A stretch of DNA of 64,000 nucleotides from Candidatus Cryosericum terrychapinii (GTDB taxonomy: Bacteria; Caldisericota; Caldisericia; Cryosericales; Cryosericaceae). How positions within the stretch are numbered: position 1 is the first letter of the stretch; every line of letters starts with the position of its first letter. The translations under genes and the position numbers were made by a program. Below, piece after piece: positions 35,052 to 43,001 of the stretch. Location: positions 1-64,000 of the forward strand of contig NZ_QXIS01000032.1 of NCBI RefSeq assembly GCF_003570925.1, read 5' to 3'. The notes beneath the pieces are model-generated. The model was not told the DNA's origin. It did no database searches and saw nothing but the letters and a program-made list of their open reading frames with translations.

Positions 35052-35192
35052 CTACTTGCCGTGACTCTTCTTGGCCTTCCTTGCCACAGAAAGTGCAATT
35101 GCTATAGCTTGTTTCTGAGGACGGCCAGCCTTGAGTTCAGTCTTGATGTTTTCCCCAACCGTCTTTTTACCGTACCCCTTCTTCAATGGCAT
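35052..35192 (-). CDS. DUF6496-type small basic protein
   Basis: A 46-residue Lys-rich protein, [16 protein letters not shown] then [20 protein letters not shown], matching the small DUF6496 family found in many bacteria; function unknown, possibly nucleic acid binding. GGAGG lies 7 bp before the ATG. Its start is 1 bp from the stop of a 21-codon ORF that is a copy of the PhzF start. Confidence 0.7.
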   Translation of the reverse strand: MPLKKGYGKKTVGENIKTELKAGRPQKQAIAIALSVARKAKKSHGK

Positions 35193-35193
35193 G

Positions 35194-35259
35194 TCAAACC
35201 TCCTCTTCCGGCCCTTTGGCCAGAATGCCTGCAAACGCATCGATGACGCAGTATTTCAT
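35194..35259 (-). pseudogene. duplicated PhzF N-terminal fragment, 21 codons
   Basis: The [19 protein letters not shown] begins like the intact PhzF (MKYYVIDAFTDKLFAGN), and the CATAGAATA sequence just upstream of its ATG is also shared with the PhzF gene at 34885. It ends TGACATG, so translation is coupled to the DUF6496 gene. It is either a remnant or a recruited leader peptide. Confidence 0.55.
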
Positions 35260-35324
35260 GGCAATATTCTATGCCGGGTCACTCGGCAAGGCAACAAGAC
35301 ATTGTTCTGCATGATCTCCTCTAA

Positions 35325-35392
35325 GCGCGCTGACGGCTCTGGTGACCGGGTTCCAGTCCACCGCTCTGGTTGAATGTACCCGTTGAGGCATG
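35325..35392 (+). other. orphan partial leader element, copy L6
   Basis: GCGCGCTGACGGCTCTGGTG, then CCGGGTTCCAGTCCACC and GTACCCGTTGAGGCATGG match the second half of the leader, but no paralogue gene follows. The AT-rich YihY gene starts about 150 bp further on, suggesting that the original gene was lost or displaced. Confidence 0.5.
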
Positions 35393-35545
35393 GTGTCTAA
35401 ATGTAGATTTGCAGGTTCATCATGAAATACAGATGATTATTGGATGAATTTAGCAAAATGACTGTGCCAATATTCCAGACGTAGATTTCGGGATTCAATT
35501 GTACTCTTGACAGATAGCAGCTATTCTTGTCTTGGAGAAAATGTC

Positions 35546-36400
35546 ATGAATAAGATGAAGTCTTGGGAACTGCTCAAAGATATATATGCCAGATTTATGA
35601 ATGATGACCTGCTTTCAATAGGAGCCCAGGCAACTTTCTTTCTGCTTCTTTCCCTTTTCCCTTTTCTCATATTTGTAATTACACTTATTACCTATATGCC
35701 TATGATCAACTTTCAGGACAGTATTCAAGTCCTTGCCGCGTTTATGCCTGAAAATGCATATTTGATTCTGCGGGATATCGTCAATCAGACAATAGCCAAT
35801 AGGAGTGTTGCCCTATTATCTTTTGGCATGTTGTCCGCATTGTGGTCGTCTGCCAGTGGCGTTACTTCTCTTATTCGGGGCATAAACAGGGCCTATGATC
35901 AGGAAGAAACACGTCGCTCTTGGAAGATAACAGCTGTTTCGCTATATTTTACACTTGAACTTGCCGTTGCGATTATATTCTCCTTGATTCTTATCGTTTT
36001 TGGTAAAATTCTGGGAACGCAAATCTTTCACTTCTTAGGTTTCTCGGATGTATCCCTAAAGGTTTGGAACTATGTTGGCTACATCATTGCTCTAATTACA
36101 ACCATCCTTGTTTTCATATCCCTTTACTATAATACCCCAAACCGTCGATTAAAGTTCAGAGAGGTCATACCTGGAGCGGTAGTTGCTTCCGTCGGCTGGG
36201 TCATCGTTTCTATTGCCTTCTCCTATTATGTCGATAACTTGGGCAATTACTCGAAGGTATACGGAAGCCTTGGCGGTATCATTGCCTTGCTCATGTGGCT
36301 ATATGTGAGTAGCATCATCATTTTGATGGGCGCTGAAATAAACGCTTCTCTCATGTTTTCAAAGATGGGACTCGAAAAACTAAAGCTCAGACGATTCTAA
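35546..36400 (+). CDS. YihY/BrkB family membrane protein
   Basis: A 284-residue integral membrane protein with six hydrophobic segments of the YihY/virulence-factor BrkB family. Typical features are LSIGAQATFFLLLSLFPFLI, LWSSASGVTSLIRGINRAYD, YYNTPNRRLKFREVIPGA and YGSLGGIIALLMWLYVSS. Function unresolved. Base composition is strikingly AT-rich compared with the window, which suggests recent acquisition. Start 35546 follows TTGGAG; the in-frame start at 35507 is less likely. Confidence 0.82.
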   Translation: MNKMKSWELLKDIYARFMNDDLLSIGAQATFFLLLSLFPFLIFVITLITYMPMINFQDSIQVLAAFMPENAYLILRDIVNQTIANRSVALLSFGMLSALWSSASGVTSLIRGINRAYDQEETRRSWKITAVSLYFTLELAVAIIFSLILIVFGKILGTQIFHFLGFSDVSLKVWNYVGYIIALITTILVFISLYYNTPNRRLKFREVIPGAVVASVGWVIVSIAFSYYVDNLGNYSKVYGSLGGIIALLMWLYVSSIIILMGAEINASLMFSKMGLEKLKLRRF

Positions 36401-36684
36401 AATCACGGCCTCTTCCCCGTATCTGTCGAAGATAAACTGATAGGTCTCTCCGTAAGTTTCCGGGCACGAAATGCCAATGCTTCAATGTTTCACTCCAGGT
36501 TGAGGTGGACTGGGGCATTCAAGTGTTACCACTGTTGTACATCAAGGTCTTGCCATTTCGCCCAGAGGAGGACTGGATGAGCGTTTGCGGTGATGGCGGC
36601 ATATTCGTTCAGGCAGCGCCTGCACGCTACCCCGCTTCCGCATCTGTTGTTTGGGTTCTTTCCATGTGCGACGAAGGGAAAAGT
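36401..36684. other. intergenic region before leader L3, nothing assigned
   Basis: Short ORFs here (e.g. 36526-36723, minus, with CGSGVACRRCLNEY) match no family I recognise. It may be remnant DNA between the YihY gene and the lipoprotein locus. Confidence 0.3.
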
Positions 36685-36862
36685 GTTTTGGCATTTCTGA
36701 TCTTTCCCCTGCAAATTAGTCAAAACGTCGGTATCGCGTCATACTCGTAATGGAGGGTATGATCTCCGCTGCGACGCCGTACGGATATGGCGCGCTGACG
36801 GTGCTGGTGACCGGGTTCCTGTCCACGAATTTTGTTGAAAGCACGTGTTGGAGGCGCATAGC
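36685..36862 (+). other. conserved leader element, copy L3 (full length)
   Basis: The best full-length copy, about 178 bp: GGCATTTCTGATCTTT, CCTGCAAATTAG, GGAGGGTATGATCTCCGC, CGCC/GGCG hairpin, GCGCTGACGG, TGGTGACCGGGTTCC, GTCCAC, then GAAAGCACGTGTTGGAGG and the ATG. The 5' half aligns with L1 and L2, the 3' half with L2, L4, L6 and L7. Confidence 0.6.
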
Positions 36863-38437
36863 ATGAATACGAACGGATTGGTCAGGTTTATCGTTGTCGG
36901 CATGGTGCTTCTTCTTTGCATCTCTGTTGGCGCATATTTTTTGTTTCGGCCTAGTGGAAGGGCCGTAATTAGCGTACCTGTCGGTGATGACATGGCCACG
37001 CAGATCAAGAAAGGGACAACCATATACACAACAGCGAATGTCCCTGCTTTCGTCCTGAATGGAATGGACGCAGTCACTACGGATTTTTCAGCTACGGTAA
37101 AGGTCATAAATGTTCTGGACACGAGAACTATCAGAGTGGAGATACTCTCTCCTGTCTCGTTCAGCCACCAGGGGCCTGGAAATATGGGGTATCTCTATCT
37201 CTGTGTACCGCTCTCAACCAAGGCAGACCAGCTTGCCGATGGGAGCGAAGCGTTTGGCGGTAATGGGTATCCCCAGATTATCGCGGGGCAGGAATATAGC
37301 ATTTCCGGAGTTCTCCAACCTTATTGGCTGGATTATCCGCGTGTTTACATTCCTAGTGCGGTTGAGTTTAAGCGGGCGCCTGTTTCGCTAGAAGGTCCGC
37401 AGATCAACATGATGGGGGAAATCAGCACAACAAGATATGATGTAGTTCCGCTCTCGTGGAATGTCGGGTGGAACACACTGCAGGCATCTGAATCGCCCGT
37501 TGTCTATATGAGCGATATCAATAACAGGGGTCCGCTATGCTGGCAACCTGGTCCACCTGTTCGAGTCGTTCAACAATGGAGCTACCTAAGCAAGAAACCT
37601 CTTATAACAACGATATCCAAGGATGTGAATCTTCTGACTCCTGCTGAGGGAATGCAGTATTTATCGACCAAAGATGGGGAAATCAAACGATGGTATGCTT
37701 CAGATGAGAATGCTTTTGTAGCCGTTCCACTTGAATTGGACGCTCTGCCGCCATATAAAACGCTGGATGGCAAGACTCTTACCATAACGGAGCAAAGCAT
37801 TTCTTCTGGTTCAAAGGCACAAACACTGACGGTTGCCGTTCCTTCCGATCTGACGCAGATAGTTGTGGTGTATGGAAGCGGTAGCATTACAAATGGTTTT
37901 ATTCTTGTTGAGGCAGCAGACAAAGGGATGAGCAATATGTCTGATGGCATATGGCTTCTTCGGATAAGCGATGGGAAGGCGACGTGGATACGATGTGGCA
38001 ACAGGGATGCATTTACCGAAGGTTTCATCTCGGATCAGGAAGCAAGCTTTGCCCGTGTTGGATCCCTCCTCTACTTTACTCATAGTCATAACGGACAAAT
38101 TGGCTGCGTCGATACGGCAGCGACCTTACCCTCAATAACATTGCCAGAGAAAATTAATATACTGCTCCCCCAATTTTACAGTAAAGGTCCAACAAATGAA
38201 CAAACTGTAGGACCCCTTCAGGCACAGCTGGCAAGCGACAATGGTACGTTGATCATTGAGTATCCCGATACCAACTGGGACTCTCTGTATTATGCTGTAG
38301 ATGCGTCCGGAACGGTTCTTGGAAACTTGCATGTAGACAAGACTTCGATAACAAGTTTTGATGCAAAGGGAAAGCAAGGTTCCTCCATTAGTACACCAGG
38401 GAGTATTTCTTTCCCTTCCCCCGATCTTTTCGAATAA
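36863..38437 (+). CDS. membrane-anchored fusion of modules A and B
   Basis: A 524-residue protein. Residues 1-34 are the transmembrane anchor of the module N proteins (MNTNGLVRFIVVGMVLLL); about 40-175 equal lipoprotein module A (VPVGDDMATQ to GVLQPYWLDYP); 180-524 equal module B (EGPQINMMGE to SFDAKGKQGSSISTPGS). At 12.8-15.5 kb the same domains are three separate genes. Function is unknown, but fusion implies that A and B act together. The start is set by GTTGGAGGCGCATAGC. Confidence 0.7.
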   Translation: MNTNGLVRFIVVGMVLLLCISVGAYFLFRPSGRAVISVPVGDDMATQIKKGTTIYTTANVPAFVLNGMDAVTTDFSATVKVINVLDTRTIRVEILSPVSFSHQGPGNMGYLYLCVPLSTKADQLADGSEAFGGNGYPQIIAGQEYSISGVLQPYWLDYPRVYIPSAVEFKRAPVSLEGPQINMMGEISTTRYDVVPLSWNVGWNTLQASESPVVYMSDINNRGPLCWQPGPPVRVVQQWSYLSKKPLITTISKDVNLLTPAEGMQYLSTKDGEIKRWYASDENAFVAVPLELDALPPYKTLDGKTLTITEQSISSGSKAQTLTVAVPSDLTQIVVVYGSGSITNGFILVEAADKGMSNMSDGIWLLRISDGKATWIRCGNRDAFTEGFISDQEASFARVGSLLYFTHSHNGQIGCVDTAATLPSITLPEKINILLPQFYSKGPTNEQTVGPLQAQLASDNGTLIIEYPDTNWDSLYYAVDASGTVLGNLHVDKTSITSFDAKGKQGSSISTPGSISFPSPDLFE

Positions 38438-38471
38438 GCTGTTTATTGAAAACACGTGTTGGAGGCGCAGA

Positions 38472-40547
38472 ATGAACAAGAGATTTCTAATTGCTACTGG
38501 GATTGTTTTACTGGTTGTAGTTGTTTTCGTCGCAGGGTTCTTCTTCTGGAATTTTATGAATCCAAACACGATCAAAAAGGATGAAAGAACTGAGGTAACT
38601 GCTCTTGTTGAGAGCTTCGGCTCAAAATTGAAGGAAGTTCGTCTATCCGATCCCGAGGAAATGGTTTCTCAAGAAATAAAACAAGTCTATACCCCCTTTG
38701 TAAGTTCTAACCTTCTATTGGATTTGATAAACGATCCATCTAAAGCGCCTGGAGGAGATGTCTCAAGCCCATGGCCTGAAAAAATCGAAATCATTTCTAT
38801 GGAAAAGTTAGATTCCCATACGATACAGGTAAAAGGAAAAATCATCCTTATGACGAGTGTGGAAATGGCCCAAGGCGGCAATGCAGGAGAAACCCCAATA
38901 ATGCTTTGGGTGAGGAACACTAACGCTAATGGCGCATGGCTTATAGACCAACTTTCGTATGGCGAATATGCCTTCTATGACAGCAAAGAGTTGAGCGCAA
39001 TGCTGAAGAGGACGTTCCCTAGTATGACCACGATTGGGGAAAGGGGAGAGCCCTCTATCGCCCAGACCATTGATATTAACGGCGATTCTATTCCTGAAGC
39101 TCTTGTCGATTTGCAAACAGGTGGAGCTTATACGGAAGACTACGCTATTTGCCAGTTAGAAAATGGAAAGCTTAATGTTGCAAATTTCAAAGATAAGAAT
39201 GCATTGTTTTCCCAAATGTTCTTCGGCAAAGGTGCTTCTGTCCAGCATGAAGTGAAGTTGAGTTTTGCAGATGATGGGAAAGGCAATCACGTCATCTACC
39301 AATACACAATCGACAAGAGTGCTTCAGATCCGGCAGTGATCGACAATATCTCCGTCGAAGCCTATAGATGGAACGCGGCAACAAAGTTGTACGAGTATAG
39401 CGAAGGTCTTTCTCTGGCATTTGAGAAGGAAGAAGAGAGACTCCTCATCCCAAGGACCGTTGCCTTTTCGTCACTGAAACTCAAAGAAATGGAAAGTCGA
39501 TTCTCTGCAATTTCCGCTGTTGCGGCCTGTAACGGGAAAGTCGCCTATTCAACCGGAACGGGCAAGATAATCGTAAACGCCTTTGGGGCTGCAAATACTA
39601 AGCATCTCGTAATCTATGATGCCAAGAGTGGAAAACTGGAATACTCAACCGTCATAGATAGGGATTGGGCAAGAATTCTGGACGTGCAGATAAATGACAG
39701 TTGGGTGCTTCTTCAGGTGATGGAAGACCCGGGCGAGATCCCCTCTGAGTGTTTTGCGGTCAATAGAAAGGGCAATAAATTCATCAAATTGCTTCCCAAT
39801 TACAGTTGGGGTGGAGATACTTCCCCCACAACCACTGTTTTCACGGTGTTCAATCAAACCCTTCTTCAAGGCGACTATGCTTATCTCGTCATAAAGAGCG
39901 AAGAGATGGCGGTTAGTGGCAATTCTACGATCTTTCGTGATGGAGGTGGAGGAACAAGGTTCATCCGAGTTAACCTAAACGACGGAAAACAACAGAATGT
40001 CTTCACTAGTCCTCTGCAAGGTTTTGGAATATCGCAGTTGTGGGCGCTTGATGGGGCTTCTGTTGCGTTCGGTGCGTCAGAAAGAATGGCTAGTGGTGAT
40101 ATGAAAGATCAGGTGTATTTCTATGGCCCATCGACCACCACTGTTAGGCCGATCGTTATTGATCAATGGAAAGACTCATCAGACCCGAGATATATTGGTA
40201 CCTATACCATCACGCCAGATAGTAAAATAGTTTATGCTTCCAATAAGAGGATTGTGATTGCCCCTGTAGCAATGCCAAGCGCTTCTGCCGAAGTCGGGAT
40301 AGCCGCATCCAATGACTATATCTCTGACTATATTGTTGCTTCCGATGGCTATCTTGTTGCGAGACTCGATAGTGGAGACATTTTCGTACTGAATAGGGCA
40401 ACGAATCAAAGAACAATGATCACAGGCGCCAACGTGGAAAGTCAGATTGCTCTTCATGATGGTGAGCTCACCTTCATCAGGCACAAGAAGAACGCCAACG
40501 ACAGTGTCGTGTACCTGGATTTGACGGAAAGCGGACTTGGCTTCTGA
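38472..40547 (+). CDS. membrane-anchored module N plus propeller-like domain
   Basis: A 691-residue protein: anchor (FLIATGIVLLVVVVFVAGFF), then a domain homologous to the 12806 protein (SSPWPEKIEIISMEKLDS, MAQGGNAGETPIM) to about residue 160, then FG-GAP-like DINGDSIPEALVDL and a beta-propeller-like region to the end (LVIYDAKSGKLEYS, YLVARLDSGDIFVLNRAT). It starts 34 bp after the fusion gene with the same GTTGGAGGCGC block, so the two are co-transcribed. Likely cell-surface role; no enzyme motif. Confidence 0.65.
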   Translation: MNKRFLIATGIVLLVVVVFVAGFFFWNFMNPNTIKKDERTEVTALVESFGSKLKEVRLSDPEEMVSQEIKQVYTPFVSSNLLLDLINDPSKAPGGDVSSPWPEKIEIISMEKLDSHTIQVKGKIILMTSVEMAQGGNAGETPIMLWVRNTNANGAWLIDQLSYGEYAFYDSKELSAMLKRTFPSMTTIGERGEPSIAQTIDINGDSIPEALVDLQTGGAYTEDYAICQLENGKLNVANFKDKNALFSQMFFGKGASVQHEVKLSFADDGKGNHVIYQYTIDKSASDPAVIDNISVEAYRWNAATKLYEYSEGLSLAFEKEEERLLIPRTVAFSSLKLKEMESRFSAISAVAACNGKVAYSTGTGKIIVNAFGAANTKHLVIYDAKSGKLEYSTVIDRDWARILDVQINDSWVLLQVMEDPGEIPSECFAVNRKGNKFIKLLPNYSWGGDTSPTTTVFTVFNQTLLQGDYAYLVIKSEEMAVSGNSTIFRDGGGGTRFIRVNLNDGKQQNVFTSPLQGFGISQLWALDGASVAFGASERMASGDMKDQVYFYGPSTTTVRPIVIDQWKDSSDPRYIGTYTITPDSKIVYASNKRIVIAPVAMPSASAEVGIAASNDYISDYIVASDGYLVARLDSGDIFVLNRATNQRTMITGANVESQIALHDGELTFIRHKKNANDSVVYLDLTESGLGF

Positions 40548-40559
40548 GTAAAAACAAGT

Positions 40560-40593
40560 CAGGCACAAGCCTGGTTGATGAGACTTGTGCCTG
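40560..40593 (+). terminator. hairpin after the propeller gene
   Basis: CAGGCACAAG (40560-40569) pairs with CTTGTGCCTG (40584-40593), 14-base loop, no T-run; between convergent genes. Confidence 0.5.
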
Positions 40594-40626
40594 TGCAATG
40601 AATACCGAGAGATGCTTTCGGCCTAT

Positions 40627-41103
40627 CTAGTGTCCCTTCCCCGCGATCATCTCCAATGCATGAGGGAGCAAAGGAATGAGGACGTCCATGCCGTCCTGAA
40701 CAGCCTTGAGGCTGCCGGGGAGGTTGACGATGAGGGTGGTGGCTCGCAGGCCGGCTTCGGCGCGGGACAGGCAGGCGGTCGGAACGCCCTTGTTGAGGCC
40801 GTAGAGACGGATGGCTTCGCTGATGCCGGGTGCACGGCGGTCGACGACGGATAGGGTTGCCTCAGGGGTGACGTCGCGGGGAGAGAAGCCCGTGCCGCCC
40901 GTGGTGATGATGGCGTTCACGTGGCGTTCCATGGACCACTGCTCAAGGATTCCGGCGATTTCCACCTGCTCGTCGGGGACGATCGTTGTTTCCTCGATGG
41001 TCCAGCCGGCATCCGTGAGACGCTTTACAATAGCGGGTCCGCTCTCGTCGACGCGGCTCCCGGCGGCGCAACTGTCACTGACGGTCAGAACTGCTGCTTT
41101 CAT
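40627..41103 (-). CDS. mogA: molybdenum cofactor biosynthesis protein MogA/MoaB family
   Basis: A 158-residue MPT-adenylyltransferase-type protein: TTGGTGFSPRDVTPEAT is the conserved molybdopterin-binding loop, with VSDSCAAGSRVDESGP at the N terminus and NLPGSLKAVQDG near the end. It activates molybdopterin with ATP before metal insertion by MoeA. It is the last gene of the tungstate/Moco operon and overlaps the MOSC gene by 4 bp. Confidence 0.9.
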   Translation of the reverse strand: MKAAVLTVSDSCAAGSRVDESGPAIVKRLTDAGWTIEETTIVPDEQVEIAGILEQWSMERHVNAIITTGGTGFSPRDVTPEATLSVVDRRAPGISEAIRLYGLNKGVPTACLSRAEAGLRATTLIVNLPGSLKAVQDGMDVLIPLLPHALEMIAGKGH

Positions 41104-41555
41104 GGGGTTCCTCCTTTGCTGATGATGCTGATGATGTCGCCGGCCTCAATTGTGCCGGGTGTGATGACGCGGGTGAAGATGCCCTCGCGGGGCATGACAC
41201 AGTCGCCGACCAGCTTGCGGATCTCACAGCCGAGGTGGCACTCCTTGCCGATCTGCGTGACCTCCATCATGACGGCGGTGCCGATCTTGAGACGTGTCCC
41301 GATTGGCAGGGTCAGCAGATCGAGGCCTTGTGTCGTGATATTCTCGGCGAAGTCGCCGGGCTGCAGCACCAGGCCGTGGCCCTGCATCTTATCGATACTC
41401 TCCTGCGCCAGAAGGCTGAGTTGACGGTGCCAGTCGCCTGCGTGGGCATCACCCTGCATGCCCAGCATGCTAATAGTGACAGGACCTTGCAGCGGGTGCT
41501 TGCGTGTGCCCTTCTGCTCAGAGATGTTGACCGAGACCACGACGCGGTCGTTCAT
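41100..41555 (-). CDS. MOSC domain protein
   Basis: A 151-residue stand-alone MOSC domain: GMQGDAHAGDWHRQLSLL, QPGDFAENITTQGLDLLTLP, and EVTQIGKECHLGCEIRK with the conserved Cys. The family is related to the molybdenum cofactor sulfurase C terminus and often accompanies mogA. Overlaps moaC and mogA by 4 bp each, so the three are translationally coupled. The start at 41555 fits the overlap; the longer 41642 start runs into moaC. Confidence 0.88.
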   Translation of the reverse strand: MNDRVVVSVNISEQKGTRKHPLQGPVTISMLGMQGDAHAGDWHRQLSLLAQESIDKMQGHGLVLQPGDFAENITTQGLDLLTLPIGTRLKIGTAVMMEVTQIGKECHLGCEIRKLVGDCVMPREGIFTRVITPGTIEAGDIISIISKGGTP

Positions 41556-42034
41556 GCACCCTCCCACGTTCCGGACTGGCCGCCGCTCTTGCGGATGAGG
41601 CGCAGGTCGGTAATACGGATACCCCGTTCCACAGCCTTGCACATGTCGTAGACGGTGAGTGCGGCGGTGGAGGCGGCGACCAGGGCTTCCATCTCGACAC
41701 CGGTCTCGGCCTTGGTGCGGGCGGTCGCTTCGATGTCAACAGCGTGGTCAGTCTCGTTGAGTGTCAGTGTCACGCCGATAAACGTCATGTTGATCTGGTG
41801 ACAGAGGGGGATCAGCTCCCACGTGCGTTTGGCCGCCTGGATGCCGGCAACCTGTGCAACCGTCACGACGTCGCCCTTCTTGAGGTTGCCCGCCTTGACT
41901 AGCTCGAAGGTGGCTGGCGCCAGCAGGACGCGGCAGCGGGCGACGGCCTCACGGACTGTCTCCAGCTTACCGCCGACGTCTACCATGCGCGCGTTGCCCT
42001 TGTCGTCCAGATGTGTCAGCTCATCACTTCCCAT
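41552..42034 (-). CDS. moaC: cyclic pyranopterin monophosphate synthase MoaC
   Basis: A 160-residue MoaC: ARMVDVGGKLETVREAVA, LIPLCHQINMTFIGV and the active-site KAETGVEMEALVAAS are complete. It converts the MoaA product to cyclic pyranopterin monophosphate. The moaA stop codon begins 1 bp upstream, so the genes nearly abut. Confidence 0.95.
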   Translation of the reverse strand: MGSDELTHLDDKGNARMVDVGGKLETVREAVARCRVLLAPATFELVKAGNLKKGDVVTVAQVAGIQAAKRTWELIPLCHQINMTFIGVTLTLNETDHAVDIEATARTKAETGVEMEALVAASTAALTVYDMCKAVERGIRITDLRLIRKSGGQSGTWEGA

Positions 42035-42035
42035 G

Positions 42036-43001
42036 CTATCCTCCTATGCTTCCCATGGCGCGGCCGTAGTCACTGGCCGTTGCCGGCATGCACTCGGGTT
42101 TCTGCTGCATCGCCCATACAAGCAGTGCACGCAGCGCCTCCTCGTTGACGACGGGGCGCAGGGCGGGCTTGATGTCAATCTCGTCGGCGCCGAACAGGCA
42201 CAGCCGCAGATGGCCGTCGGCGACCAGGCGCAGACGGTTGCACGTGCGACAGAAATGCTCGGTCACGGGCGCGATGATGGCCACTGTCCCGGGCGCCCCC
42301 GGGATACGGCGATACTCCTGCGCGGGACCGTTGCCTCGTGGCTTGTCGGCCGGCTCAAGAGGGGCCAGTGCTTCCAGCTTGCGTCGAAGCTCGGCGGCGG
42401 GTACCAGGCAGTTGTCCTCACCGAGTGGGCCGATGGGCATGTATTCGATGAAGCGGACCTCGACGGGCAGGCGCCTGGTGAGGTCGAGGTACGGCGCCAG
42501 GTCGTCGTTGACGCCACGCAGGACGACGACGTTGAGTTTGATGGGGCTGAACCCTGTGTCGACGGCCGCTTTGAGGCCGGCAAGGGCGGTGTCCAGCGAG
42601 CTGAGAAGCGTAAGGTGGGCGTAGACGGCCGGATCCAGCGAGGGCAGGCCGATATTGACACGTTTCAGTCCGGCGGCTTTCAGCTGGCCGGCAAACTGAG
42701 GCAGCAGGATACCGTTGGTGGTGAGCGAGAGGTCCTGCAGGCCGGGGACGGCCAGCAGCATGCGCACCAGATCCACAATGCCGGGGCGGTGCAGTGGTTC
42801 GCCACCGGTGAGGCGCACCTTGACGATACCTTCAGAGACGGCGACGCGCATGAACGCGACGATCTCCTCGAAGCGCAGGATGTCCTCGTGCTCCAGCATG
42901 GGCACACCGTCTTCCGGCATGCAGTACCGGCATCTCAGGTTGCAACGGTCGGTGACGGAGATGCGGATGTAGTCTATGGTACGTCCAAAACGGTCAGTCA
43001 T
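42036..43001 (-). CDS. moaA: GTP 3',8-cyclase MoaA
   Basis: A 321-residue radical SAM enzyme. N-terminal cluster C20, C24, C27 (CNLRCRYC), C-terminal cluster in HFCRTCNRLRLVADG and LRLCLF, and the C-terminal Gly-Gly (GSIGG). The SAM motif reads LTGGEPLHRPG, slightly unlike the usual LLR form. Catalyses the first step of molybdopterin synthesis from GTP. Its ATG overlaps the moeA stop by one base. Confidence 0.95.
   Translation of the reverse strand: MTDRFGRTIDYIRISVTDRCNLRCRYCMPEDGVPMLEHEDILRFEEIVAFMRVAVSEGIVKVRLTGGEPLHRPGIVDLVRMLLAVPGLQDLSLTTNGILLPQFAGQLKAAGLKRVNIGLPSLDPAVYAHLTLLSSLDTALAGLKAAVDTGFSPIKLNVVVLRGVNDDLAPYLDLTRRLPVEVRFIEYMPIGPLGEDNCLVPAAELRRKLEALAPLEPADKPRGNGPAQEYRRIPGAPGTVAIIAPVTEHFCRTCNRLRLVADGHLRLCLFGADEIDIKPALRPVVNEEALRALLVWAMQQKPECMPATASDYGRAMGSIGG

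Noticed and set aside
36685-36862. Leader element as a tRNA-like gene, because GGGTTCC resembles a T-arm
   Set aside because: No acceptor stem, anticodon arm or D-arm can be built around it.
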